Of a stretch of DNA of 64,000 nucleotides, positions 22,487-35,882 are shown piece after piece. A model generated the notes under the pieces. It had not been told where the DNA came from. It did not search any database and saw nothing but the letters and a program-made list of their open reading frames with translations. The number at the start of each line of letters is the position of its first letter. Within the stretch, counting starts at the first letter, position 1. Made by a program: the position numbers and the translations under genes. The DNA is from Conus ventricosus (lineage: Eukaryota; Mollusca; Gastropoda; Neogastropoda; Conidae). The stretch is taken from positions 54,182,459 through 54,246,458 of the forward strand of contig CM031600.1 in NCBI GenBank assembly GCA_018398815.1. Direction: 5' to 3'.

Positions 22487-22817
22487 CGCAACCTCTTTTA
22501 ACGATTTCTTTTTCTCTTGGGTTCAATGAACGAACGCTTCTGCTGAAAACTCGTCCCTCGGTTCACACAGACGCGCTTCTCAGGAATGTTAGCAACTGCC
22601 TCGTTTCCGAATCCTATTTTACAGCTGGTTAAAAATTAGTTTTGTATTTATCCTCCAAATTAACTCAAAATCGCATTCAAAATGAATGCATTGTTAGAAA
22701 TTTTATAAATATCTGTTTGTTACAGTCATAAAGCATTAACATTACATAATAATTCATATCCAAAAGGCTAATACGAGAACACAGCTAGTTTGCTGTGTTG
22801 TTTGTCATTGTTTAAAG
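22487..22817. promoter_or_regulatory. Divergent intergenic region, probable bidirectional promoter
   Basis: The two ATG codons are only 331 bp apart on opposite strands, so both 5' UTRs and core promoters must share this stretch unless an upstream non-coding exon exists. No clear TATA box was seen. A GTTAGCAAC at about 22588 resembles half of an RFX X-box, as expected for a ciliary gene, but a full site was not found. Confidence 0.5.
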
Positions 22818-22880
22818 ATGGCAGCCTTGAATCTTAGACGATTCCTTGTTCCTGCAAATGCGATACGTTTAGTTGAGTTG
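22818..22880 (+). CDS. MARVEL-like gene exon 1
   Basis: Twenty-one codons, [20 protein letters not shown] and L, with donor TTG|GTAAGG. The ATG context is AAAGATGG. The basic N-terminus leads straight into the first membrane span in exon 2. Confidence 0.75.
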
Positions 22881-23035
22881 GTAAGGTCATGAGGCTCAGA
22901 TATCATCTGTTCTCGTTCAAAGTTAATTACAGAATATGTGCATCTTCTTTATCAGGAAATCGTTAAATATAGCAAGTATTTCTTTTCATTTTAACTTAGG
23001 AATTAGTGTGTGTGTGTTGTGTGTGTGTGTGTGGT

Positions 23036-23070
<35 letters not shown>

Positions 23071-26000
23071 CTCATTCTGACTGCGAAGTGGATATAATTA
23101 TAAGTATTGCCCTGTGCAGTATCTGTGTCTGTTATTTATGAAGTCTTTGGCAGACATTTGTCGAAGATTCACATGCATGAGTCGCACTGTTTTATGTTAT
23201 TTTATTTTATTTTTTAATATGCGCGCTGGTGACCTACTCGTTTTTGAGTGAACCAGTATTTTAGGAAGAAGAAGAAGAAGCATGACTTCTAATTACGTTT
23301 GAGAAAAAATGTTCGTTTGCATCTTATGTCATGCAGCAATGCAGTAGTCAATACTAGAAACTTAATATTTACACTGTAACAACTTTAACTTTCTTGTGTC
23401 TTGTCCTGTTTTGCAGCAATGCTGTAGTCTGTACGAGAGGGGGGGGGGGGGGGGTGGGGGGACTTGAAGTTTGGTGTTTACAGGTGAGAGGCCAGCCTGG
23501 ACTTGAAAGGGACCAGAGACACGGCCATCACAACCCTCTAAGGCAGTCTGTTCCATTCTGGGATAGTCCTTGGGAAGAACGACATCAGTCGATATTTGGT
23601 TCTGCGGGAAGGAATGTCATACTCATAGCTGAAGGAGTTATTCTTCCTGGAGCTCAGCCTTCTGCTTGTTGGCTTTGGCAGGTAGATGGAGTTGATGGAG
23701 ATGTGCCCATGATGGTATTTATAGAACATCTGCAGGCGAGCTCTCTGTCGTCACTGTTGGAGTGTGGGCCAGTCGAGGGATTCTAGGATGGAGTCAACGC
23801 GTGAAGTTTGGTGGTAGGAGTTTGAGACCCATCTTGCTGCTCTGCGTTGAATTTTTTCGATGGCCTGGGTCTCAGTTGCAGTGTACGGATCCCATACAGT
23901 AGCTGCATACTCAAGAATTGGACGAACAAGGGTTTTATATGCGGTTTCCTTTGTCCTCTTGTTGCCAGTCTTGAGGTTGCGCCGGTGAAAGCCCAAGGTC
24001 TTGTTGGCTTTGCTGGTGATGGCATTGATATGGGATTCCCACTTCATGTCATCCTGGATGGTGACTCCCAGGTATTTTATACTACTGGCATTCTCCAGAG
24101 TGTGCCCATGAAGCTCATACGCTGGCGTGATCTTGCTCCGCTTGCGGGTGGCGTTCAGCGTGGAGCACTTCTGAGGATGGAAATCCATTGACCATTTCTT
24201 CTCCCAGATGGTTAGAGAGTTTAGATCTTCTTGCATTATCTTCTGATCTACTTTCCTTTTAATGGTCCTGCTGCACATGGTGTCGTCTGCGAACAAACGG
24301 ACTTTTGACTTGATGCCGTCAGGGAGGTTGTTGACGTAAAGCAAGCAGAGGCATGGCCCAAGGACTGATCCCTGTGGGACTCCCAATTCCACAGGGACAA
24401 AGTAGATCTGGCTTCCTCACATACAACAGCCTGCTGTCTGTCTTTGAGGTAATTCTCAATCCATGCACTGGTGCGGCCTCCGATGCCGTAGCGACGTAAT
24501 TTGTGGAGAAGAATAGCGTGGTTGACTTTGTCAACGGCCTTGGAGAAATCAAGGACAATGAATGGTGTCCTCCAGGTTGCCTCTCTCAAGTTCTTCTGTC
24601 GTCTCGTCCACATACCCGAGAAGCTGAGTCTCGCAGGACCGTCCGCTTCGGAAGCTGTACTGCTCTGGACAGAGAATGCTGTAGGTCTCAAGGTAGGACA
24701 TCAGATGGCTGGTGAAGATTGCTCCATCAATTTGCAGGCTATGCAGGTGAGGGAGATGGGCGGTAGTTGGCTGCCTGCTACCTTTCTCCTTTCTTGAACA
24801 CGGGGGTGACATGGGCCAACTTCCAGTCTGGAGGCAGTATTCCGGTTCTATAGGAATTTTGGAAGAGCAAGGCGAAGGCTGTGGCTATTTCCTCTACGAC
24901 CATCCTCAGGAATCTTGGGGTGATGCCTTCAGGGCCTGGTGCTTTATTCAGGTCGAGATTCTGCAGCAGATTCTTCACTCCCTCTTCTGTGATGGAGATA
25001 TCATCACACTCACAGGCTGGATAGATAGGGAGGTCAGATGGTGGTGGACAACGTTGTTAACTACTCAGCAGTAACTGTGTTTTGGGGGCTGAAGACAGAG
25101 CGGAACTGGCTGTTGAGTAGCTGGGCTTGTTCCTTAGGATCTGTGATCAGCTTTCCTGTGTCCTTCAGTGGAGAAACGCCCACACATTCTGTTTTTCTTG
25201 TTTTAATATAGCTCCAGAACTTCTTATTTGGGGTAGTTGGATTTGGATTTTCATCACTGATCAGGTCTTCGATGTATCTCCAATAGGCACGGCATAGGCG
25301 CTTCTGGATGAGTCGCTTGAGCTCCTTAAACTTGACCAGGAGGGCGTCGTTCCCAGATTTCTTGTACTTCTTATGGACCCTATCCTGTTTGCGTATCAGC
25401 CTCTTAGTCTCATAGTCTACCCACGGGTGACTTGGCTTCAACCTGGCTTGCTTGTGAGGGATCTTGTAGCAACTGGGTTAGGCCACTTCGAAGTTCGTCC
25501 AGATATCTCCTACTTCACTGCTATCATCATAGCTGGTCATGACGTGTTGGTTTCTAGCTGCCTTGCTGCTTCTCTCAGTGGCTTCTCACACTCTTCTGTG
25601 TAGATGGGTATGAGCTGCTGAGGCTGGCGCTTCTTTTGGGGGGTGGATATCCAGTTCTATGTACACTGTCGGACAATCCTGGAAGAGTCTCAGTTCTAGG
25701 GACCAGATTGGGATGATTCGTGAGGAACAGGTCTAAATGTTCTCCCCTCTAGTGGGCTCCTGTACCATCTGTTCGCATCCTAGGTCGTTAATGTCGTCCA
25801 TGAATTTGCGGTGGATGTTCGGGCTTGGGCATCCCTTCTTCAATATCTTGGGGGCCAGTGCCATCCGGGCAGGTTAAAGTCACCTCCAGCCACGATGATA
25901 GCGTTGTTTGTGAGCGAGGCGCGGTGGGCTGATTCACTTAAAGCTTTCATGCTCTCGGCGTCTTCTGTATGCGGGTGGTAGTAGCAGCAGACCAGCAAAG

Positions 26001-28686
26001 TTCGGTGTCCCTTCAGTTTGATTTTCGCCCAGAGGATTTCGCAGTTCGTGATCATTTCTGGTTCTTCGTATGAGGTCAGGTTTTCTGCGACAGCAATGAA
26101 CACTTCTCCACCAGTCTGATCTTTTCTATCTCTGCGAAAGATACTGTAGCCCCTTGGGAAGATTTCTGCATTAGTGTGTACTGGTGTCAACCATGATTCA
26201 ACTCCTAAAATGTCAGGTCTTATGCTCTGGACAAGGTTATTAAACTCGGCCACTTTACCCACAATGGACTGGCAATTCACAGTCAGAAAGCGGAGTAGCC
26301 TTCTACTGTGTTTGTCCTGCTTACTTGCTCTTGTTGGTGTGGACGCATGGAAACGGTGGAAGGAACTGTTAAGGTTTGAGCTGAGGGATGAGTCAGCTAC
26401 TGAGCTAGCTTGTGCAGAAACCTATGCCGTGTAGGTCAAAAGCAACAGTACTGTAGTTGGCATTTGCACATATTACACAGTGCAGGTGACGTCGCTTCTG
26501 CCAAGGAGGTTGTATGAGTTGCTGGTGATGTTTTGGCATTTTGTGTGGAACCATTGTCCACAGGACTCACACGCTACTCACATTTGGTCCCATCCGACAT
26601 AGGAGTAATGGGTATCATTGTCGTCTCCGACGGGGATGGGGGGGGGGGGGGGGGGGTCGTATTCTCATGTACGTTCGGTATGCTTGGTGAGTCAACTGAG
26701 TTCGTAGCAGCATGTTGAGGATGGGTGTGTGACATAATGATGATGCACACTGCTGTTATATTAAGAAGTACACGTTCAGAGTGATAGGTAATATTTGGGG
26801 AAAGCGAAAAGGACAATGGTAGTTCAGGTAGTTCAGTCCAACATGGGCCCGCCATGTTCGTTTTACACTGGTTGAATTCACTTTGCTGAGCGCAACTTGA
26901 TGGTAACTTGCAATGTCGATGAGGTGGTAAGAAATAAGGTAAATTTACTTACCTCTCATCAACAGGGAGTAGGAAAAGGATGAATTTTAAAGTTTACTTT
27001 GGACTGAGGCTGAAAAAACCGAAGAAAGATGGATATTTTTTTCAGAGCTAGCAAAAGGGCGACTGGTCCCTCGCGCATGCGCAACCTCCCTCTTCAATCA
27101 TAGCTAAAGTCTGATGGTGATGAAGATTGTCAGTGTATTAAATCATATGAATGCTGCACCAGTTGTCTCCACCTGAGGAAGTTCCAGACAAGTGTTTCGA
27201 TTTCAGGAAAATGTTTCGTAGTCCACTCAGCAATGTCTGCCCATCTCTTTCGGTCTTTATCTGTCCTGCCTGTTCTTCTACTGCACTGGTCCTTGAGTTG
27301 GAGGATGTTCTTGGAGAGTGCTTGATCATGTTTATACATGTACCACTTTACTCACTGTCATAAGATGAACTTCATGCTTGTCATATGTCATCTAGAGTAT
27401 TGTAGTTCACTCAGAAAACCCAAACTTGCTGATCAGATCCGTCTTATTAGGCAAATTCATAGTTCAAAAAGCTTTACGTATTATGGGTTAGGTCATGAGG
27501 AACTATGGTTGTATGATAGTGTGTCATTCTCACAGCGAAAGTCATGGAGTGCTCAAAATCTAAATTATAAAACAGGGCTTAAAATGGTCTGCTGTGTGGT
27601 TGATTTCCACCCTTGCAGAACATTTCCAGCCCCAAATAGTTGATATCTATTGAAATTTGAAGAGAACTGGAGAAAAACAAATTGCAGAGGATTTGTCTTC
27701 ACTTGTGTGTATTCTTATTTCACATGATTCCTGACCACATGCCTGAAATGGAAGACAACCTTTATTGGAAAGTGTTCCAGACCAAGATGGCTAACCAGTT
27801 GATCGTGAACAGTGGTGCAAATCTGGATGATTCCACTTTCCAGTGTGAAAAATTGTTGGAAACACAACAGGAGAAGTGATCGGAGAGGGGGGCCGATAGC
27901 TCAGTTGGTAGAGCGCCGGACTCGTGATCCTGAGGTTGCGGGTTCGAATTTCGGCTTAGGGGGATTTTTCCCTCGGAGTTAACATTGGTTCTGACTCCAT
28001 CCTCCCCCATATAGTCGTTCGGATGGGACTATAAACCGAGGTCTAGTCTGTGTCACATGCACTAAAGATCATACACGGACTCTAAAGATCCCGATGCTCA
28101 TGTCCTAAGACGGGTGAGTACCCGCTACACGAAAATACACAATGCATGCAACCTGTGTGCCATAATAGTCTACTTGAAGACTGCGAGCACGGGGCAGGTT
28201 AAACATCCCCATCTGGGCCACTTACGTTCTGAAATGAACCCGGCCCTTACGGAGAGAAGAAGAAGAAGAAGAAGAAGTGTTTAGAAAGCCTTTGAGAATT
28301 ATAACACAGGGACATTGTGTGTTTTGTGTTAGCAAGACACAAATTATTGGCCCAAGGGTTGTGAGACTTTCGAGTGACGCAGGAAGACAGAACACTACCA
28401 GAAGGTAGTCAGATTGAGAAGCATATGTGTGTGTGTGTGTGTGTTTGTGTGTGTGTATTGTTAAAGAAGTTCAGTTCTTCAGTTCAGTGTGTTTGTGTGT
28501 GCGTGTGCATTGTGTTGGATTGTCTATATCCAGTGCTTTTTGCTTAGTGTATTTTTGTCTTATCTTGTCTGTCCAGTGACCAAACTGAAAGGCAAAAGCT
28601 TTGAAATAAAGTCCCTGGGTGGAGGAACCAGTGAAACAAATGAATGGTGTTATTATATATATATATATATATATATGTATATGTAT

Positions 28687-28758
<72 letters not shown>

Positions 28759-31700
28759 CATATATATAATATATAGAACAATTTTGTTGTGGGAGACTGG
28801 GCTATAAGCAACATTATCTTATCTTATGTTGTGGGAGAAAACAGTGAAGGCTAACAATTCCTTCATCATTACATTAATAATGGCAAAGACTTAAAAAAGG
28901 GTGGGGGGAGGGAGAAAGGGGGGGTGGGGTGGGGCGGGTGAAAGAAAGAAAATGAGAAAGAAAATCATAGAAATGTATTAAAGATTAAAGAAAAAACCCT
29001 TCACTAACACAGCATACGGGGACCATTGGAATCCATTTTAAAGACAGAACCATTCATTTTCAGGCATTTCGTTGGCTGGATTGGACTCATCGATGTGTCA
29101 GTATCTTAGTGTTTGTTTGCATGTCACTCTTCATTGTTAAGCGTTTTCAGGTATTTATTTCAGTCCAAACTGGAAATGTGTCACTGTATCAATGTGTGTG
29201 TGTGGTGTGTGTGTGTGTGTGTGTGTTCTGGGAGTAAGAGACAGAGAGAAGATGAGCTGCGCTTCTATCAGTATACTACACGCACACACACACACACTCT
29301 GTCTCTCTGTCTCTCTCTCACTCGCACACACAGGGCTTAATATTGCTGGCATGCCCATGTCATTTTCTTGTTAAATTTTAAAATGGCGTGTCACATACCA
29401 TACTTGTGTGGCAAGCTGTCATGTGCCATTGCTTCCAATTTCCATGCTCGGTGGGTTCCTTCCTTCTTTCATCTTTTTTTTCCTCCCCCCCCCCCCACCC
29501 CCCCCCCCTTTTTTTTATTCTTTCTCACATTTGATCATGCAGAACAGCAAAAGTTGACAAAATTGTGCAGTCCACATCACCATAATTAATTCAGAGATGT
29601 AAATGATCAGCGTTTGATTGACTTAGAATGAAAACCAGTGACATGATTTGTCACCATGACTCAAGGATGAAAAGCGCAACTGCGGGGCTGAGATTTGACA
29701 AGCCAGACCAAGAAGTCAATTACTGAACCAGGCCTGTATCCTGGGAAGATGAGGTAGCGTGACATTTTTCCTTTTGATAAGAAAATGTGGTTCTATCCTA
29801 AAGTATACTTTTTGGGAGATGGAAAGAAGGGGGGATGGGGAGGGAATGGGGGAGAGAGAGGAGGGCCTGGGAGGTTCAGTTGCATGAAGTCAGGACGCAC
29901 CAATTTTTTAAAATTTTATTTTGAAAAAAAGTTTTATTATTTCTTTCTCTTTTTGTTGTGTGGAACGATATGAATTTCATCGTAAACCAGCCATGCTTTC
30001 ACCTGTTCTGTTCCGAGTCTCATCCAACCTGGCTATCTCTTTTTCTCTTTTCATCCTCATGTTTTTTGCTGTTTCTGAACTTTTTCTGTCGTTTTCATAT
30101 TTTTGGCCAGATGGTTGGAAACATTCTTCATCCAAACAGGCAATCAGTTTTTCTGTTCTCATCCTCATATTCTTTGCTCTGTTTCTTAGCTTCTTTTGGT
30201 ATTTTTATATTTTTGGCTGGAGACTTGGAAACAATGTTCAGAACTGGCCTGTGCAAAGTGAAGGAGAGAGAGAGGTCGAGATTGAGGGAGGGAGGGAGGG
30301 AGAGAGGTAAAGGCTAAGGGGCGAGGAGGAGAAGTGAGAATGGAAAAGCAAGTCTTGCTGATTCTTGGTGCAAGCACAGAGAAGCTGCTCTGTCCATGCT
30401 GGGTGCGCTGAGATAGGACCAGCGGTAGTCGATGCATGTGTACTGAGTTGGGCTTGCCAGAATCGGTTTTCAGTGTACCTAAGAACCTGGTTTTGTGCAA
30501 ATGCAGTGCTCTCCTCCAGCACAGCATAGAAAGCACTGACACTTGCAGTCCACAAATATTCATTTTTCTTGTTCCTCATTCTTACACTACAATAGAGTGT
30601 ACAGAGTCCCAACAGCTCCTGGAAATTTCCAAATTTCAAGCCATGTGACTAACAACAAATTGAACTCACCTGACCCAATTTATAGGCTTCATTAGCAATG
30701 TTGTGACCATTGAATCTCAGTCTTTGAGTATGTAGCACTGGAAATATTGCCATCCAAAGAAAAATGATAAAAATAAATTTAGGACAGGAAATATAGCTTG
30801 TTGTTCTGTTTTCAGGTGCTTGCAGTACTTGCTTTGAGCACTGCAGCTGGATGGAACAGCAAAACCATCTCATATCAAGATCTGAACGAAGTGACTTCAA
30901 TGTAGTGAGCAATATTGACTTCTTCGTTGCTATGGCTGTCATTTAGCGTCATCTTCCTGACCATCAACGCTGCAGTCATTGCACTTAACAGACCACTTGT
31001 CCCTCCAAAGATTGTAAGTTAATGATATTACGTTTGGTTCAATATAAAGACATAAAGATTATGCAAAGTCAGCCAAAATATGCCTTTTATTAATGTTTAT
31101 ACTATATCAGTGATTTTCTAAAATGTTTTAAAATCTTTTGATATATATTTTCATGCATTTTTTATCATGTGTACAGGTAACTGTGAATGCCATTGTATTA
31201 TGAAGATGTGTCTGTAGAGAGAAATGTTCTATGTATACATACAGATCAGGACCTTACACAAATCTGAAGTGTGATGGGATAGCAGCCTTAGCAGGATTTC
31301 AAATGCTTTGGTTCGCAACAAAAGCAAAGGCATAGCAGAAAAGAACATGTTTCCCAGTCTACTGTGGTATTTCTGTCTGGTCAGCTATCAGTTATGACTA
31401 AAGTCTTCAATAACATATGTTCTATAACAGCTATATTCCCAGTTACATCAAGTGAATCAGACTGATGTTATGTACTATGTCATTGGACGGATGTGGTGGC
31501 GTTCTCTAGAGGGAGAGCTGACACACGATGACTCTGCAACTAAGCAATTATTGTCGTCAGTAGGGGGCTTAGTAGAAGGTGTCCTGCATATGTTGGATCA
31601 GAACAGGCGCCACTGAACACCACTGAAGTGACTTGGCAGCAATGCAATGTCTCCTCCGGCAGGTTGACGGATTGCCGGTGCTGGGGCTGCGGGCAGAGTT

Positions 31701-34700
31701 GTGGTTGTGGATGGGGGCTCAGAATGAGCGGTGTGGGTGCAATGCCACTGATGTTGCACGGAAGATGGGACAGCAGAAAGAAAAAAAAAGTGTTAGGTGC
31801 TACTGGTGGTGTTCGTACCATGTTTCTTTGAATGTTCTGCTTTTATTCTAGTGTAGTTGGTATTTCTGAATATCATTCTTTTTTCTGAAAAATGTCAGGG
31901 TCAGGAAGCAATTTTTTTTTTCTAGAGGGCTACAAAACTTGAATAGCGAATTTGAAAAAAAATTTATCTTATTTGGTATTGAAACAACTGCAACATTGAT
32001 TTTAGAGTGTGAAACAAACCAACATTTAACTTTTGAAACTTTTGTTCTTTTTAATAAAAAGACACATTATCTAGTAGATGTTGCAAGTCTAAATAGCATG
32101 AAAATTCTTTTTTTTTTTTTTTTATTAAAACAAAAATGAAAATAATAGTAGTCAATGAAATGTCCTACACATGTCTTTTTCTGTGTTCTTGATAGTAACT
32201 GGTGTGATGACTCGCCTTGTTTCTGAGAATCTGGAATCCATTCACAAACTTGTCTCCACTCCCACTTCTGGTCGTCTCCAACACAGCCATTGAAGTGGCA
32301 GACAAGAGCAGGCATACCTGTACAGTCTGAATTCTTTCTGGGCCCTCATTATCAATTCAGTGTTGCCTACACAACTGTCCATAATCATGTTTAGTGAATA
32401 GTCACCCATCTGTGTCATTCATGGTAACGTTCAACATGAGCTGAAAAACAGTTTGTAAAAACATTTTAGATGTAAATTGAACCACCTTCTTAAATGGTTG
32501 CCCTTTTAGCAGTGACCTGTGTCCTCAAACAGATTATCTAAGTGCTCCAAGCTCCCAAAATTACCTATATGATAATGAGTTGTATGGTCACCCACAATCA
32601 ATTTCATGAATAAGTGGAACAGAGTTGAATTGTAGTTAGCTAGTAATCATGAATGTATGGTACAGGGAGGGAGGTTGGGGTAGGGAGGATATCAGGATCA
32701 GGATCAGGATCAGGGCGTTGTATCAAATACAACTTAGCCTATTTAGGCTTTTTACGCCCCTTCTGTATGTATATATCCTTTTTTTTTTTTTGTAACCGTT
32801 GGTCCAGTCATAGGCTAGCTCAGACTTATTATCCATCAAATTCGTATCTAATTTTTGTTAATAATTCATGTTTATCTATGAGGTTCTTAAAAACATTAAT
32901 ACTAGGTGCACGTTGATGTTAAGTGTTAGTTTATTCCAAAAGTTGGTTACTCTATTAGCAAAAGTAAATTTTCTTAATTGTTTTCTAGAATATTGTTCAT
33001 NNNNNNNNNNNNNNNNNNNNNNNNNNNNNNNNNNNNNNNNNNNNNNNNNNNNNNNNNNNNNNNNNNNNNNNNNNNNNNNNNNNNNNNNNNNNNNNNNNNN
33101 NNNNNNNNNNNNNNNNNNNNNNNNNNNNNNNNNNNNNNNNNNNNNNNNNNNNNNNNNNNNNNNNNNNNNNNNNNNNNNNNNNNNNNNNNNNNNNNNNNNN
33201 NNNNNNNNNNNNNNNNNNNNNNNNNNNNNNNNNNNNNNNNNNNNNNNNNNNNNNNNNNNNNNNNNNNNNNNNNNNNNNNNNNNNNNNNNNNNNNNNNNNN
33301 NNNNNNNNNNNNNNNNNNNNNNNNNNNNNNNNNNNNNNNNNNNNNNNNNNNNNNNNNNNNNNNNNNNNNNNNNNNNNNNNNNNNNNNNNNNNNNNNNNNN
33401 NNNNNNNNNNNNNNNNNNNNNNNNNNNNNNNNNNNNNNNNNNNNNNNNNNNNNNNNNNNNNNNNNNNNNNNNNNNNNNNNNNNNNNNNNNNNNNNNNNNN
33501 NNNNNNNNNNNNNNNNNNNNNNNNNNNNNNNNNNNNNNNNNNNNNNNNNNNNNNNNNNNNNNNNNNNNNNNNNNNNNNNNNNNNNNNNNNNNNNNNNNNN
33601 NNNNNNNNNNNNNNNNNNNNNNNNNNNNNNNNNNNNNNNNNNNNNNNNNNNNNNNNNNNNNNNNNNNNNNNNNNNNNNNNNNNNNNNNNNNNNNNNNNNN
33701 NNNNNNNNNNNNNNNNNNNNNNNNNNNNNNNNNNNNNNNNNNNNNNNNNNNNNNNNNNNNNNNNNNNNNNNNNNNNNNNNNNNNNNNNNNNNNNNNNNNN
33801 NNNNNNNNNNNNNNNNNNNNNNNNNNNNNNNNNNNNNNNNNNNNNNNNNNNNNNNNNNNNNNNNNNNNNNNNNNNNNNNNNNNNNNNNNNNNNNNNNNNN
33901 NNNNNNNNNNNNNNNNNNNNNNNNNNNNNNNNNNNNNNNNNNNNNNNNNNNNNNNNNNNNNNNNNNNNNNNNNNNNNNNNNNNNNNNNNNNNNNNNNNNN
34001 GCTGTTTCCCCTGGAACTTTCAGCCCCAAATGTTGTATCTATTGAATTTGAAGGAATGGGAAAACAATTGCAGAGGATTGTTTCACTTGTGTGTATTTTA
34101 TTTCCATGATCCGGGCCCAAATACCTGAATGGAAGAAAACCTTTTTGGAAGGTTCCAGACCAAGATGGAACGTGATCGTGAACAGTGGTGCAAATCTGAT
34201 GATTCCATTTCGTGTGAAAATTTGGGAACACAACAAAAGTGTTAGAAAGCTTTGAGATTAACACAGGGAACTGCAAGACATAATTTTGGGCCCAAAGGGT
34301 TGTGAGACTTCGAGTGACGCAGGAAGACAGAACACTCCCAGAAGGTAGTCAATTGAGAAGCATATGTGTGTGTGTGTGTTTGTGTGTGTATTGTTAAAGA
34401 AGTTCAGTTCTTCAGTTCAGTGGGTTTGTGTGTGTGTGTGTGTGCATTGTGTTGGATTGTCTTTTATACCCAGTGCTTTTTGCTTAGTGTATTTTTGTCT
34501 TATCTTGCTGCCCCAGTGACCGAACTGAAAGGCAAAAGCTTGAAATAAAGTCCCTGGGTGGAGGAAGCAGTGAAACAAATGAATGGTGTTTTTTGTATTA
34601 TATATATTTATATATAGTATATGTATATTTATATATATATATATATATATATATGTTATACAATGAAAAATGTTCTTTTAGAGTGTTGGGATTTGCACGA

Positions 34701-34890
34701 TGTGGACACAAACATTTTCCCGCAGAGTCCATGAAGATCCTGTTCAGGGATGTCCCGCCTGACGTGATCCTTGAGTTTTTGAGAGAGATTAACATTTTTC
34801 ATCTGTTTTAAGATTTTACGGAAAAAGTTTTTTTAACGAAGTTTCTGGTACGTTTTTTAGACGATGTCATTTAAAGGGGATGTGTGAAAG

Positions 34891-34946
<56 letters not shown>

Positions 34947-35555
34947 GACTGGTGAGTTGTTTTTTACGTGGTGACACCCCTTTGATGTGGCCCTTTGCGG
35001 TCAGCGGGGTATAAGAAACATTATTTATTTATCTTATGTATACTATATAATATATAGAACAATTTTGTTGTGGGAGACTGGGCTATAAGCAACATTATCT
35101 TATCTTATGTTGTGGGAGAAAACAGTGAAGGCTACAATCCTTCATCATTACATATTTAATGGCAAAGCCTTTTAAAAAAAGGGTGGGGGAGGGAGAAAGA
35201 AAAAAAATGAAAAAGAAAATCATAGAAATGTATTAAAGATTAAGAAAAACCCTTAAACTAACCAGATATGGGGACCATTGGAACCCATTTTAAAGACAGA
35301 ACCATTCATTTTGCCTGCTGTGAGGCATTTCGTTGGCTGGATTGGACTCATCGATGTGTCAGTATCTTAGTGTTTGTTTGCATGTCACTCTTCATTTGTT
35401 AAGCGTTTTCAGGTATTTATTTCAGTCCAAACTGGAAATGTGTCACTGGGATCAAATGTGTGTGGTGTGTGTGTGTGTGTGTGCGTGTGTGTGTGTGTGT
35501 GGGTGTTCTGGGAGTTAAGAGACAGAGAGAAGATGAGCTGCACTTCTTCAGTATA

Positions 35556-35590
<35 letters not shown>

Positions 35591-35803
35591 CTCTCTTTTC
35601 TCTCTCTCTCTCTTTTCTTCTCCTCTCTCTCTCTCTCTCTCTCTCTCACTCGCACACACAGGGCTTAATATTACTGGCACGCCTATGTCATTTTCTTGTT
35701 AAATTTTAGGGAATGGCTGTTGTCCATTACTTTGTGTGGCAAGCTGTCTGTTGCCATTGCTTCCATTTCCATCGGTGGGTTCCTTCCTTCTTTCATCTTT
35801 TTT

Positions 35804-35882
<79 letters not shown>

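Noticed and set aside
27891..27958. Functional tRNA gene
   Set aside because: The A and B boxes are good, but the segment continues into a SINE body and an (AAG)n tail, and the same head occurs at 782-846.
33001..34000. Open frames spanning the N run
   Set aside because: They consist of undefined bases.
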